Assembly: GCF_049243985.1 (NCBI RefSeq)
Contig: NC_135374.1
Location: 58,401,934-58,465,933, forward strand
Origin: Paroedura picta
Lineage: Eukaryota > Chordata > Lepidosauria > Squamata > Gekkonidae
Length of the DNA stretch: 64,000 nucleotides
Direction of reading: 5' to 3'
Below, one piece after another: positions 42,855 to 53,814 of the stretch; the stretch's first letter is position 1, and each line of letters starts with the position of its first letter. Under the pieces are notes generated by a model. It was not told the origin of the DNA. It did no database searches and worked only from the letters and a program-made list of their open reading frames with translations. The position numbers were made by a program, and so were the translations under genes.

Positions 42855-42866
42855 TCCCATGATGCA
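42855..42866. promoter_or_regulatory. Second, partial ZNF143/THAP11 core
   Basis: TCCCATGATGCA keeps the CCCANNATGC THAP11-like core in the same orientation, 25 bp downstream of the stronger site. The ACTACA half is absent. Confidence 0.45.
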
Positions 42867-43199
42867 ACGCGCGCTAACACTAATTGCTTAAGGAGGGGGA
42901 GGCTATAACAGTAACCGTGTGAGAGTTCACTTTTGAATGGAAGGCGAGGTTACACCGTTGCGGTTCCACACCCCTGAGTATGCTTTCGAAGCTTCCTCAT
43001 TAGTACTAGTGCCGTATATTAATATGATATCGTGTATGTTTTATATAGGCACACGAAAAAAGGGTCACAACGTTTATCCGTTAACTCTACAAACGAGCGG
43101 GGTTCTCCTCCGCCCCCCCCCCCCCCGGTCTAGCTTGCTCGGTCGCGTTATCAAGAGAAGCCGGAGTTCTCCGTGAGCGGTGACCGCTTGGCCCCTTCC

Positions 43200-43559
43200 G
43201 TTTTCCTAATGGTGAACAGGCGTGTCGGTCATCGGGGGAGAGGCGGGACCTGTGCGTTGCCGAATGCGCGGTTGGTTGCCTGAGGTTTTGTGCCTGCCTC
43301 GGGAGCTCTCGTGCGAGCGACGCGCGGCTAGGCTGCGCAGTGCTCCGGCGCCTGCGAGAGGAAGCTGGGCAGTTCTCCCCCTCCCCTGGCGAGACGGCGG
43401 CGGCTGAGGGGGCGGAACCGGCGGTAACGGCAGGAGCCGACCCGGGAGGGGATGGCGCGTCTCGCGGAGGCGGTGGCCTTCGCCGCTGCTCCGGCTGCCG
43501 CCGCCTCTCCGTCCTTGGCTTGGGTGTGAAGGGGACGCCCGAGACCCGACAGATATGAG
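43200..43559 (+). ncRNA. ITSN1: Candidate non-coding first exon of ITSN1
   Basis: The densest part of the CpG island ends in a usable splice donor GAG|GTAGCG at 43559/43560. ITSN1 (intersectin-1, endocytic scaffold) begins with an untranslated exon followed by a very long intron in other vertebrates and lies head-to-head with CRYZL1. No ITSN1 coding exon (MAQFPTPFGG start) is visible to the window end, which fits that layout. The transcription start and the gene identity are inferred from synteny. Confidence 0.42.
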
Positions 43560-44049
43560 GTAGCGTCGCGCTGCGGCTGGGGGGGGGGAAGCTTGGGGGT
43601 CACCCTGGAGAGATGAGCGCAGGCGCGCTGGGGAGAGCTTGGCCGGGGGGGGGGGTCCACCCAGCGCACCCTCTCGGGGCTCTCCAGGCGCCCTCCGCCT
43701 CGCCTGCCTGTGGGCAGGCATCGTGCATCTGCCTGCCCGTACGAGCCCTGCGCTTCTGCCCTTTCCGGGGGTGCTTCTGGCCTGCCCATTGTTTTCCTCC
43801 CCTGCCCCCGGCATCTACAGCTCCGTTTGTTTGTTTTCTTAATCCTTTCCTGCTTGCCTTGGGGGGCCTGATGTAGGGCAGGACAGGCGATCCGGGGCGC
43901 GTGCCGGGAGTTCTTCGCCTCCGGCTGGAATTGCTTTTATTCTTGCAGCCGCTGGTCTTTAATGCAGAGCGCCCCAACCCTTCTGAGGCTGTACTTGCGG
44001 GAGAATGTCACGAGCGGAGAGCGCCCCAGGGGCCCTGCCGGAGTGGGTG

Positions 44050-44880
44050 CCTAGGGTGGTGTAGGGAGCTTTTAAACTTTACCCGGCTCGGCAAAGGTCC
44101 AACGTCGTCTTCCTTACCTGAAAGGCAGAATCTGAGATTTTATTGCATGGGTTTTGCGAATCGGCTTATTCGTGTCTGTTTAATTTGAACATTCTGGCGG
44201 ACTTGCAGTAGAAAAGATGCGGCAGGAAGCTGACCTGGAGAAGGCAGAAATAAACTTGCTTAGTTAGTGTCTGTGATTGGGAATTCCTGGTAAGCCAGAA
44301 ATCGCTGCCTAAGGGCAGCCATAGTTGTTTGAAAAGAAAATATCTGTGCTCGACTCTGGCATTCTCTGAGGGAAAGGGAGAATGTCTACGTTTGTGTTTT
44401 TAACTTGAGCCTACTTTTTCTAGTCTTTGTTCCCTTCATCGTCCTCTGGAGGAAGAGGAATATTGCCCATTCTGTACACTGACATTTAGTTTTGGAAGAG
44501 TCAAACTCGCTATAATGTTTAGCTAGTAAAAACATGCTGCGTAATAGATTATCTTTTGGCAGTTCAGTAAATATTTTAAGAAATTCATTTTTTAAATGAT
44601 ATTCCATTGCTGTTTGACATTTGGAGCATATTTTACATTTTCCCATGGAAATGCAGCAACAATTTTCTTCTGTGCTTTTTGATTATGTTATTAATGTATG
44701 AATGTGTTTGTAATGAGCATGATTTCAGTTCATTGTGCTTTAAGTTTGGATGAAAGTTATTACCTCAATGGATGGATATTTTGTGGAACTTGTCATATAT
44801 TCTGTCACAGGATTTAAGTTTAAAGATTTAGAATGCAGTACAGTTTAATGTTTATGTCCAAGCTGGAGATAATGGACTGA
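44050..44880. other. Presumed ITSN1 intron 1, no features
   Basis: Sequence downstream of the CpG island without exon, RNA or clear repeat. GC falls quickly after 44200. Confidence 0.35.
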
Positions 44881-44965
44881 CCAGTGGTTCCCAAATGTTT
44901 TGGGGCTGCCGCTTCCTTGGCTCCCGGGCCACATTTCTTAGTGGACCTTCCCCACATGTATGAAC
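44881..44965 (+). mobile_element. hAT-like end fragment
   Basis: CCAGTGGTTCCCAAATGTTTTGGGG followed by GGCCACATTTCTTAGTGGAC resembles the left terminus of a hAT MITE. No right end found. Confidence 0.4.
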
Positions 44966-45228
44966 ACACACCTCTTTCCTGGTCTTAAATCTTCTGCAAA
45001 TTGAAAACACAGTATATTGCCTATGCTTCTTTTTTTGTTGTTTAGTCTAGAAAATATAAGTTAAAAAGCCTTTCTTTTATAAGCAAAAGCCACCTTGTGT
45101 CCTCATTGGCGAGAAAGACAGATGGGGAAAGAAAGGTAGAGAAATAAGTAATCAATGGAAAATCTCATGGCCAGGTACAAGCAGAAGAAGACTTCTTCAG
45201 CCTCCAAAAGATGGAGACTTTTGGGGGA

Positions 45229-45365
45229 AGGGTTGCTAACCCTGGGTTAAGAAATTCCTGGAGATCTGGGGTGGACCCTGGGAAGGACAGAGTCTGAGCA
45301 GGAGAATCTCAGCAGGAATATAATCCCATCCAGCCCACTTTCTGAAGCTCTTGTTTTCTTCAGGA
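45229..45365 (+). mobile_element. MITE, GGTTGCCA family, partial
   Basis: GGGTTGCTAACCCTGGGTTA, AAATTCCTGGAGATCTGGGG and TTGTTTTCTTCAGG match the copies at 8086 and 8643. The right terminus is missing. Confidence 0.55.
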
Positions 45366-47540
45366 AGTTAAAAAGGATTGGCCCTGGTCAGCACTAGAAT
45401 GAGACATCACCAAGGAAGGTCCAGGATTGCTACTTCCCAGAGGCAGGTAGAAGCAAGCCACCTTGGAATGTCTCTCACGAGGAAAATGCAGCCACAGCGG
45501 GAAGAGTCAGCTTGTTGCCCCCCCCTCCCCGCCCCAAAATTCCTCACCGCCTCCCTTGGATCCTTCTACTGCCCCCAGGGGGCATATCACCCACTGGGGA
45601 ACCCCTAGACTAGACCATAAGGGATCTAGAATTTATGGTGTTTTCTAAGATGTATTTTCCAGTGTTTTCTAATTGTCATGTTGGAAGTCTGAAGTCATAC
45701 TAAGTATGGTAGAATTACAATGCATTTTAAAATGAGTCTGTCAAAAATCACTTTGGTTCTAGCCTAGAGATTATTATCTGGAGGTTTCTAGGAAAAATCC
45801 CCCCCCCCCCGTAGTATTATATAGGGAGATGAAAGATATGTAAGTGGTATCTGGCATGCATACAATGATAGTTCCTTTTGATGGGAAAAGTTACAAGGAG
45901 GATAGCACCAAAATGATTTTCAGTTTTATTGCTAATTACATTAAATTTAATCTCAATTAAAAATAATATTCTGAGCCAGTGTGTAGAATGCTTATCAGAA
46001 ACTTCTCCTTGCAAAACTGGATAGTAAAAAGTTGTGTTTGGAGAAGTTTCTTGGTTTGTTCCGCGCAACTAATGCTTTATATGCATGTTTGTTCTGAAAT
46101 AAGATCCATTGAGTTGAGCAGAAAATATATGTTCTCAGGATAGCATCCTATATTACTTCTGGAGGTCTATTTTGGACTTGTGATTTTTGTGTATGATGCA
46201 CAGACTGCTAATATATTTGATTGTATCTTGTTCCTATATATATTCCTCAACAGATCCTTGAAATGTAATCCTACACTATGCATTTGTTCTTTGTTTCATT
46301 GCTGTATTATTGTAAAATTCAGATTCCAGTGTGTCTTTTAAATAAATCTACTTTCTAGATCCTATTTTTAAAAGGCAGAGCTCAGACTAGGAGATCATAG
46401 GAGAAGGGAACTACTATATCTTACACTACTATGCAACTGAAAGCAGGACTACAGATTCTTCCAGGTGTCAGGGAAACTTGCCTGTAACATGTGGATGAAA
46501 TGCATATTTCTAGCAAGACATGCAGGCAATAAGAGGGAAATTCATACCACACAACTATTGCCATTTAACCAAAAACAGCTCACAGGCCAGGCTTGTATGA
46601 TTAGTACTTGTATGCTCTCACTTTGGCAGCTTTTCAGCAGTTGTGTTTTCACACAGATGAGCTGTTGCAGAACAATTTCTCCAGTGTATTAAGTCCAGAA
46701 TCTTTTCTTCAGGGTTAACAGAGAAAGTGTTGCTTAAAGCTTCAGTAAAATGAATTGATTGTTTTAGTTTCTCTTCCTTTCTTCAGTAGTGAATAGGTAC
46801 ATTATTATTAATTCCTTATATTTCTTAGCACTTATAAACAGTTTTGTGGGACTAAACCCCATCAAATAGTGTGGTGCTTATTTTTGAATACGTAGATCTG
46901 TTTCAGTCTTAGACCTCTATACAGTCAGTAACATTCCATAGAATTTAATAAACTTGATTTCCAAGTATGCAGGTTTAAGTCTGGGTGCACCAATAAATAG
47001 ATTAAAACAGAGCTGACCATTATGCTTAAGGACATGAGGGTAGGCATGTTTGTTCTTCACATGATTGCCACAAAGTTCATAGCAAAAAGTTCCTGTGACT
47101 TAAAAGAGACACTTCACTCCTCAGATATGATGGAGAGTTTTTATTCTTTAGTAGTTTTCTGAAGAAAAAATAAAGTACTTAATTTTTTTCTTCAGTAAAT
47201 GTTCCATTTCTAAAGATTCATTGTTTCATAAAATTAATAACAATCAATTGATGTCACTGGCAGTATAATATAAAAAAAACATAATTCCACTGATAACTGT
47301 CATGTGGATGCTGAAGGCTAGCTGGCTAAATGGAGCAGTCACCCTTCTATCTAGATTGGCTTTAAGTCTAATGAGGGGAGGTAATAAAGTTGTGCTTGGG
47401 CACTTTGTCATTTTGGAACCATTAACATGGTGTATTTAGAATGTTTTTGAATTGTTAAGAACTGGATTAGGTAAATTGCCACAGCATGCCTATTTGGGAC
47501 ATTATCTATTTTAACATAAGCAAATTAAATAAAAACAGAG
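45366..47540. other. Presumed ITSN1 intron 1, no features
   Basis: AT-rich intron with C runs at 45519-45526 and 45799-45810. No credible exon or transposon seen. Confidence 0.35.
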
Positions 47541-47750
47541 ACAAATGGCAAATATTTTATTTATTTGGTTCTAGGCCGCACCTCTCCAAATGGTCTTGGG
47601 GTAGCATACAACAGATTCACAGTGAAAAATCCCATACAATAAATAGTCTCATTAAAATATTTAAAATAATCAATTTAAAATTATTTAACAAAAACCAAAA
47701 GCATGCTCCATCAATATACCTCCCCCCAATACAACTGGTATTATATAGAT

Positions 47751-48182
47751 TAGTGATCCCCAACCTGTGGGCCGTGGACCACATGTGGTCCTTCGACTAA
47801 TTGGAGGTGGGCCCCGAAGGACGCCTTCTCCCCCCCCCCCGGCCCTTTACTTCATCCCCCCCGGCCCTTTACTACACACTTCGGGTGTCATTGTCTCCCA
47901 TCACTCCCAGATGGGACTATCTCGTTGCAGAGAAACAAGCTCAGGGTTCCCATTGATTTGTCATTGTCATGAGTTAAAATTTCCATGAAAATAAAATGTT
48001 CCTTATGTTCATTGTTGTGGCGTGTCTGTATCTTATTTTGAAGGGATGTTTAAACATTACCATAGCGATCAGAGAGCGTTAGGGCAGTGGTTGAGAGTAG
48101 AGGAGTAAACTCCCCCCCCCACTGGGCTTCATTAAAAGGCGTTGAGTGTGGTCCCCGGTGATAAAAAGGTTGGGGACCACTG
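47751..48182 (+). mobile_element. hAT non-autonomous element, copy B
   Basis: Inverse orientation to copy A: begins TAGTGATCCCCAACC and ends GGTTGGGGACCACTG. On plus it retains a 23-codon open tail, 47888-47956, ending [16 protein letters not shown] and stop, then AATAAA at about 47989. This looks like the C-terminus and 3' UTR of a hAT transposase kept in a deletion derivative. C runs flank it. No clear 8-bp duplication. Confidence 0.78.
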
Positions 48183-49006
48183 TTGATATTCCTGTTTCAA
48201 TCAGGTGCAGATGATGAGAGTAAGGACTGGGGGGGGGGACCTGTTTAGCTGGTAAAAGTTGAAGCCCTTGGCCTCGACCAAATGGCCTGGTGGAAGTGCA
48301 CTGTTTTTCAGGCCCTTTGGAAGTTCCAAAAGGGCCCAGGTTTCTGCTGGCAGCTCATTCCACCAGGCTGAATCCAGGGCAGAAAAGGCCCTAACTCTGT
48401 GGCCAGCACAGAAACTCAAGGAAATCTGAGGCTGTGAATAAATGGTTCAATTATTGTCCAATTAATTATTTTCAAAAAATTTAGTATTCAAATAACTTTA
48501 GCAATCAAAATGGGATCCTAGGTATTTCATTCATCCGCTTTCCCTTCTTCAGTGATTACTCCTATTGGTTTTCTCAATTTGGAGATAGCTTTTCCAAGAT
48601 CAAATGTATAGGATATCACATTGGCATATGCTCATCTGATTGAGGCTGAGCACACAGTTGGGGCCAGGGACCACCAACTAGTTAGAATTTGTAGAGTGAA
48701 ATTCTCATTGGGGAATATTTGGTGAGGCAGTCCCTCAGATATGCAAGCACTAGACCACATAAGACCTTAAAAGTTAAAACAAACACCTTAAACCTGAGCC
48801 AGAATTCAGCCGACAGTGCTGGAGAATAAGGCGAATGTGGGGTCTTCATAGGGTCCTTGTAAGGACCTGGGCAGCCATATTCTGGACTAGTTGTAATTTC
48901 CAGGTCAGGATAAGGGAAGGCCCACGTAAAGCAAGTTGCGGTAATCTAGCCTGGAGGTGACTGTTGCATGGATTAATGTAGCTAGGTATTCTGGGACCAC
49001 TTAGAG

Positions 49007-49366
49007 CAGGGGTCCCCAACCCCCAGTCTGCGGCCTGGTACCAGGCTGTAAAAGCCATCATACCAGGCTGCCAGCAGCCGCGCCTGCCTCTCCCGCCCCT
49101 GCAGCGAGAGGGGGGGGAAAGAGGCCGGCACAGCAGCCGGCGTGGCAGCTACGCAAACGCGCACACGAGGAACTGCCGCGCATGCGCGTTTGCACCCCCT
49201 GGTGGCCAAAAGGTGCATGCGCGGCAACTCTGTGCATGTGTGTTAGCGCCACCTGGTGACCAAAACGCGCATGCGCAGCAATTGGGCATGCACGTTTATG
49301 AGCAACTGCTGGCTCTCCCCCACCCCCGGAGGCGGTCCCCGACCAGAAGAAGGTTGGGGACCGCTG
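49007..49366. mobile_element. hAT element with perfect 8-bp duplication
   Basis: Starts CAGGGGTCCCCAACC, ends GGTTGGGGACCGCTG. ACTTAGAG flanks both sides exactly (48999-49006, 49367-49374). The interior is GC-rich, with repeated GCGCATGCGC words. No transposase. Confidence 0.9.
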
Positions 49367-49832
49367 ACTTAGAGAACTAGTAGTTTCACCTGGTATAGAT
49401 TAAAAAGGCCCTGGCAAGCTACTTTGGTGACCTGCACAACTGTGGTAAAGGAGGTGTCAAAAATCACTCCCAAATTCCTCACAGTATGTGCACCCTTGAG
49501 CTGTGCCCTGTCAAGACAGGGGAGGCGTTCTTCCCCCGTTGGTCCTTTCCTCCCCAGCCACAGGACTTCTGTCTTCAAATAGTTAAGCTTCTGGCACTCC
49601 ATCCTAGCCACCTAGCCAGGAATTCAGGTGAGGTATTTGGCTGGCCATTCATTAACAGGTAGAGCTGGGTGTCATCTGCATATCGGTGATAGCACAATCC
49701 ATATTCATAGTATTGGGGAGAGAATCACATCCTGTGGAACCCCACATTGGAGTTGGTAGTGGTCTGATTGTTCCTCCCCTCTGACCCCAACCTTGAAGGA
49801 AAAAGACCAACCATTGCAAAGCTTTGTCATGA

Positions 49833-50485
49833 GGAAATAAAGAATGCTGCGGCCACGATTCTCACGAAAACATCGTGGAGATCCCACATCCGGCCGGTAC
49901 TCCAACAACTTGGCTGGCTCCCAGTTGAATTCCGGATCAAGTTTAAGGTTCTGGTAATCGCATTTAAGGCCGTACGCCGTTTGGGCCCAGTGTGAGAGAC
50001 CACCTCCCTGCCTAAACCCCCAAAAGAGTACTACGCTCCACCAACTCCCAACTGGCTGTGGATCCCTGGCCCCAGAGAAGCACGTCGGTCCTCAACAAGG
50101 GCCAGAGCCTTCTTGATCCTGGCCCCCACCTGGTGGAACGAGCTCCCTGAGGAGATCAGAGCCCTGCTCGAACTTCCACAATTCCGCAGGGCTTGCAAGA
50201 TGGAGTTCTTCCACCAGGCATTCACTTGAGTCCGACTTACGTAGAACAGCTGCTGAACCCCCAGAGTGAAAGAACCAACCCCCCAATGTTACTGTTAATT
50301 GTTATTTATATTATAATGTTGTTTTGCAATGTTTTGATGCCTTATTTGAAAGTTGATGTTACATATTGTTGTTACTATATATCAATCCATGTAATTTGTA
50401 TTATATAATGTTCAATGTAAATTGCCCAGAGCTGCAAAGAAATGGGCGGTATAGAAATATAAATAAATAAATAAATAAATAAACT
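49833..50485 (+). mobile_element. L2 3' tail in opposite orientation
   Basis: The plus frame reads WRSHIRPVLQQLGWLPVEFR and IKFKVLVIAFKAVRRLGPV, the L2 C-terminus. CTGGTGGAACGAGCTCCCTG ('WWNELP') follows, then a 3' UTR ending GGGCGGTATAGAAATATAAA and an (AAAT)n tail (50459-50483). Flanked by ~115-bp direct repeats of the host L2. Confidence 0.82.
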
Positions 50486-51390
50486 GTTCTAGATGGCACA
50501 TAATGATGTTGAATAGTATTGGGGAGAGAATCACATCATATGGAACCCCACACTGGAGTTGGTAGTGGTGTGATTGTTCCTCCCCTCTGACCCCAACCTT
50601 GAAGGAAAAAGACCAACCATTGCAAAGCTTGCCCCTGTATCCCATCAGCAAAATCATGAGCTAACAGTTTGTGACTTACTTTGACGAACACTGTGGCATT
50701 CACCAGCAGCACCAACTCACATCAATCCAGCTGTCTTTATAGGTCATCTGTTAGAAAGACCAGTGCCATGTCCACCATTGCTGGCCTGGAATGAATCCAT
50801 TCCTAAAATGTCATCTAGCTATGCCTTTAATTGGTTTGCAGCTGCCTGTTCAACCACCTTCCCCAGTAACGTTAGACGTGAGATGGGGCAGTAGCTGGCA
50901 GGTCCTGCAGATCCAAAGATGGCTTCTTCAATATGGGCTGGACCACTTCCTCCTTTAGCCTACCCAGGAATGTCTTTGAAGTTAGGGACAGGTTGATTAT
51001 TTCCCAAAGGGGTCTCACAATCCTCTTATCACCTGTTTTAAGGAATCATGAGGGACGGGTCTAAGGGTAAGTGATTGGCCTCATTGAAGAAAGTGCTCTA
51101 TAAATCTTGGTTTGCCATAGCCCTTTGAAGCATTCAAAGCATTCCCCTGAATATGGCCAAGGGGCCTCCAGTTCTCTGGGGGAGGGATAAGATTTTATCT
51201 GTGAAAAAGCTTGCAAAGGCCTCACAGCTTAATGCCAATTGAGTACAGTTTGTGCGTCCTTCTTTGAGGGTGGTAAGGGATCAGATTACCCTAAACAGTT
51301 GTGCAGGGCATCAGCTTGTAGATTAAATGGAGGCTGCATAGAAATCCCTCTAGACTGTCATCTCATAGGCCTTCATAAGGGTCCTGTAGG

Positions 51391-51470
51391 ACAGTGGTCC
51401 CCAACCTTTTTATCACTGGGGACCATTCAACACTTGACAATTTTACTGAGGCCCAGGGGGGGGAGGAGAG
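51391..51470 (+). mobile_element. hAT left-end fragment
   Basis: CAGTGGTCCCCAACCTTTTTATCACTGGGG and the next bases match the left terminus of copies A and C; the copy stops after the G run at 51456. No right end. Confidence 0.65.
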
Positions 51471-51754
51471 TAGTCTTTTAGAAGAAGTATGATTCCAAAA
51501 TAGCTGACAATTTCAATAGACCTGGCATTGCACCACACCAGTGTTGGAGCTGAGTTATTAATTAATTATTTGAATTTCTTACACACTGCTATTGGCAAGC
51601 CATTTTGCAGCCAGTTACAACAATGAAACCTCACAAAATAAATTCCAGCATTTAGTCAACTTAAAACCCACCCCCACCTGCTTGGCAACCACCCACCGAG
51701 TGTCTCAGGGGTGTGGGGAGACCTGCTGTTCCTACTAAAAATGAGGAAGGGCCC

Positions 51755-52800
51755 CTGATCTTCATTGCTCTAGCCTCAATCAAAGTCATGTTGGAAGAGC
51801 TCCATCTTCCAGGCCCTGTAGAACCGAGAGTGTTACTTCAGAGGCCTCTGCTCTCAAGGAGCTAATTCCACCAGGTCAGGTCCAGGACTGAAAAGGCCTT
51901 GGCCATGGATAGGTATATTTCCTGCGGGCTGGGAACCACCAGCAGATTTGTGACTACAGAGTGCAAGGTGCTGCAGGGGCATAAAGCAATAGGCATTGCC
52001 TCAGATATATAGGTCCCAGACCGTGAAGGGTCTTAAAGGTTAAAACCAAAACCTTGAACTTGATCTGGGCTGCAACTGGCAACCAATGCAACTGCCTCAG
52101 CACCTGCTGGATATGGGCCCTCCAAGATGTTCCCATGAGGACCTTAGCAGTTGCATTTTGTGCCAGCCGCAATTTCTGGGTAAAGGGACAAGGGAGGGTC
52201 TGCTTAGAGTGAGTTACAGAAATCAATCCTGGGGGTGACCATTACGTGGATCACCCCATGGCTAGGTGCTCTGGGGACAGGTAGGGCACTAGTAGCCTCA
52301 AATGTGTATGTGGAAAAATTCTCATGATCTGCGCCTCCATTGAAAAGGAGGCATTGAGGATCATGCCCAAATTCCCAGATGTTAAGCAGCACCCCAGCCC
52401 AGCCAGGCTTGGTAGATGAGCTTCCTAGTCTGCCCACTTCCACCCCAGCTACAGGGTCTCCGTCTTGGAAGTGTTGAGTTTCATGCAACTCTGCTTGAGC
52501 CATCCAGCAATGGCTTCCAAACATCTGGCAGATATTTCCAGGCGTGGCATTCGGGTGACTATCCATCAGGAGATAGAGCTGGGTGTCATCTGCATACTGA
52601 TGATAGTCCAGCCCAAAACTCTGATCCAGGTGTTCCAGAGGATGCATAAAGGTGTTAAAAACTGTGGGAGAGAGAACAGGCCCCAGTGGAACTCCACGGG
52701 GGAGTTGGAAGGGGCGTGATAACTCTTCCCCCACTGTGACCCTCTCTATGTTGGGTTCTGAAGGAACCACTGAAGAGCTCGTCAAATGCAACCAACAGAT
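51755..52800 (-). mobile_element. L2-type LINE, RT and C-terminal region
   Basis: The minus frame 52204-52791 reads QLPRGVPLGPVLSPTVFN and YHQYADDTQLYLLMDSHPN, the L2 RT with its YADD catalytic box. Frame 51954-52226 reads WRAHIQQVLRQLHWLPVAAQ and IKFKVLVLTFKTLHGLGPIY. The two pieces overlap by a frame change. It is the best preserved L2 in the window. Confidence 0.88.
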
Positions 52801-53810
52801 TTAACATTATGAGAATAGCCAAACATTATCCATCTGGCGCCGGAGATCATCTGCCAGGAAGGTGATCAACACGTCTCCACTCTCTGGCCAGACCGCCTTT
52901 AACACCTTTTGCTCTTCTCCCTGTATCTCTAGGGATACGACGAAGGTTAGAAAGAGTTCAAACATCACCATATCTTGAACCCTTTCTCTTTATTATCCTT
53001 CTCCCACCACCATACCTCCCACAAGCCCCAATAATTGGGATTCTTGGGCTTTCTTTGGTCCCTCTTGTGCTTGTCCTCTCCCTTACATTGTGAAACTACT
53101 TAGCTCGACAAAAATACCAGTTATCTATGAGCTCTCACCCAGCCTTATCCCTCTCTCCTGCCTCTCTATCAGCATCTGACCCTTAACTGCTGGGATATGG
53201 CACAGATATTTCTATCCAGGAGAAACTCTTGGGGTTCCAGCTCCCACGAAGGGTATCACTGACACCAGTGATCCCTTTCTCTGAGAAAGGGTTTCTCAAA
53301 GTCAAAAGTCTTTTGATCTGAGGAAGATTGGATTTTCTGAGTTGACAGAATCTGTTTCTTAAGCAGAAGGTTTTTGAAGACTCGAGGTGCAGTAAATTCA
53401 GGTGGCCACTAGAGAAAGTCAGTTGTTGCTACATGGTCTCTTGGCTGGTTAGATGCAGTTGGGCACTGTTTGAGGGCAGTTTTGCCTGTTGGTGTACACT
53501 CCTCTGACTCTCCTGTATCAGCTCAATTTTGGGACATCTCCAGGGTCCCTTTCTGCTCCCCAGTCTTGAGGGGAGTTGGAATATTCTCACCTTCAGATGC
53601 TTGTTCTGGACATTGGCCTGGTCTCCAGGTGTTCTTCGGCAGTTGAGCAATGTCGGCTCCTGCTTTTTTGCACACACTACTGACCACAGCCAGGATGTTT
53701 CTGAGGGGCACCTTCCTAAATACTGCCCTTTTCTGGTTGGCTCAGGGGGTTGGCAATAGACAAAAACAATTATTAACAATATAAACATTTTTAATTTTAA
53801 TATATAACTG
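52801..53810 (-). other. Unclassified segment between two L2 pieces
   Basis: About 1 kb not matching the window's repeats. The minus strand has an open stretch (53429-53788, alternative frame 53523-53711) that does not resemble any family I recognise. It could be a degraded insert or an old pseudogene; no splice sites, poly(A) tail or duplication prove either. Confidence 0.3.
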
Positions 53811-53814
53811 CCTC

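Larger units (their letters stand above)
42340..44050. promoter_or_regulatory. CpG island, presumed bidirectional CRYZL1/ITSN1 promoter
   Basis: CpG-dense DNA without TATA boxes, densest at 43200-43560. CRYZL1 must start here or nearby on the minus strand because its ATG exon is internal. Minus-strand candidate donors for its non-coding exon 1 are GTGAGT (42577-42582) and GTGAGC (42444-42449). On the plus strand, CGACAGATATGAG|GTAGCG (boundary 43559/43560) is a candidate donor of a neighbouring exon 1. An E-box CACGTG lies at 42726-42731. In human, CRYZL1 and ITSN1 start head-to-head within about 1 kb. Confidence 0.7.
48195..51385 (-). mobile_element. L2-type LINE composite
   Basis: Minus-strand L2 landmarks: 48201-48419 (ALDSAWWNELPAETWALLE), 48846-49061 (LQLVQNMAAQVLTRT), 49369-49611 (LNYLKTEVLWLGRK; HTVRNLGVIFDTSF) and 49705-49908 (QCGVPQDVILSPIL), then a further stretch to 51385. 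A hAT element (49007) and an opposite-strand L2 tail (49833) are nested inside. Old and much broken. Confidence 0.75.

Noticed and set aside
43206-43977. Overlapping open frames on both strands in the promoter island
   Set aside because: GC- and CpG-driven. No conserved start, and the neighbouring genes have untranslated first exons in other vertebrates.
47751-48182. Perfect hAT octamer duplication around copy B
   Set aside because: The flanks ATATAGAT and TTGATATT do not agree, so I make no duplication claim for this copy.
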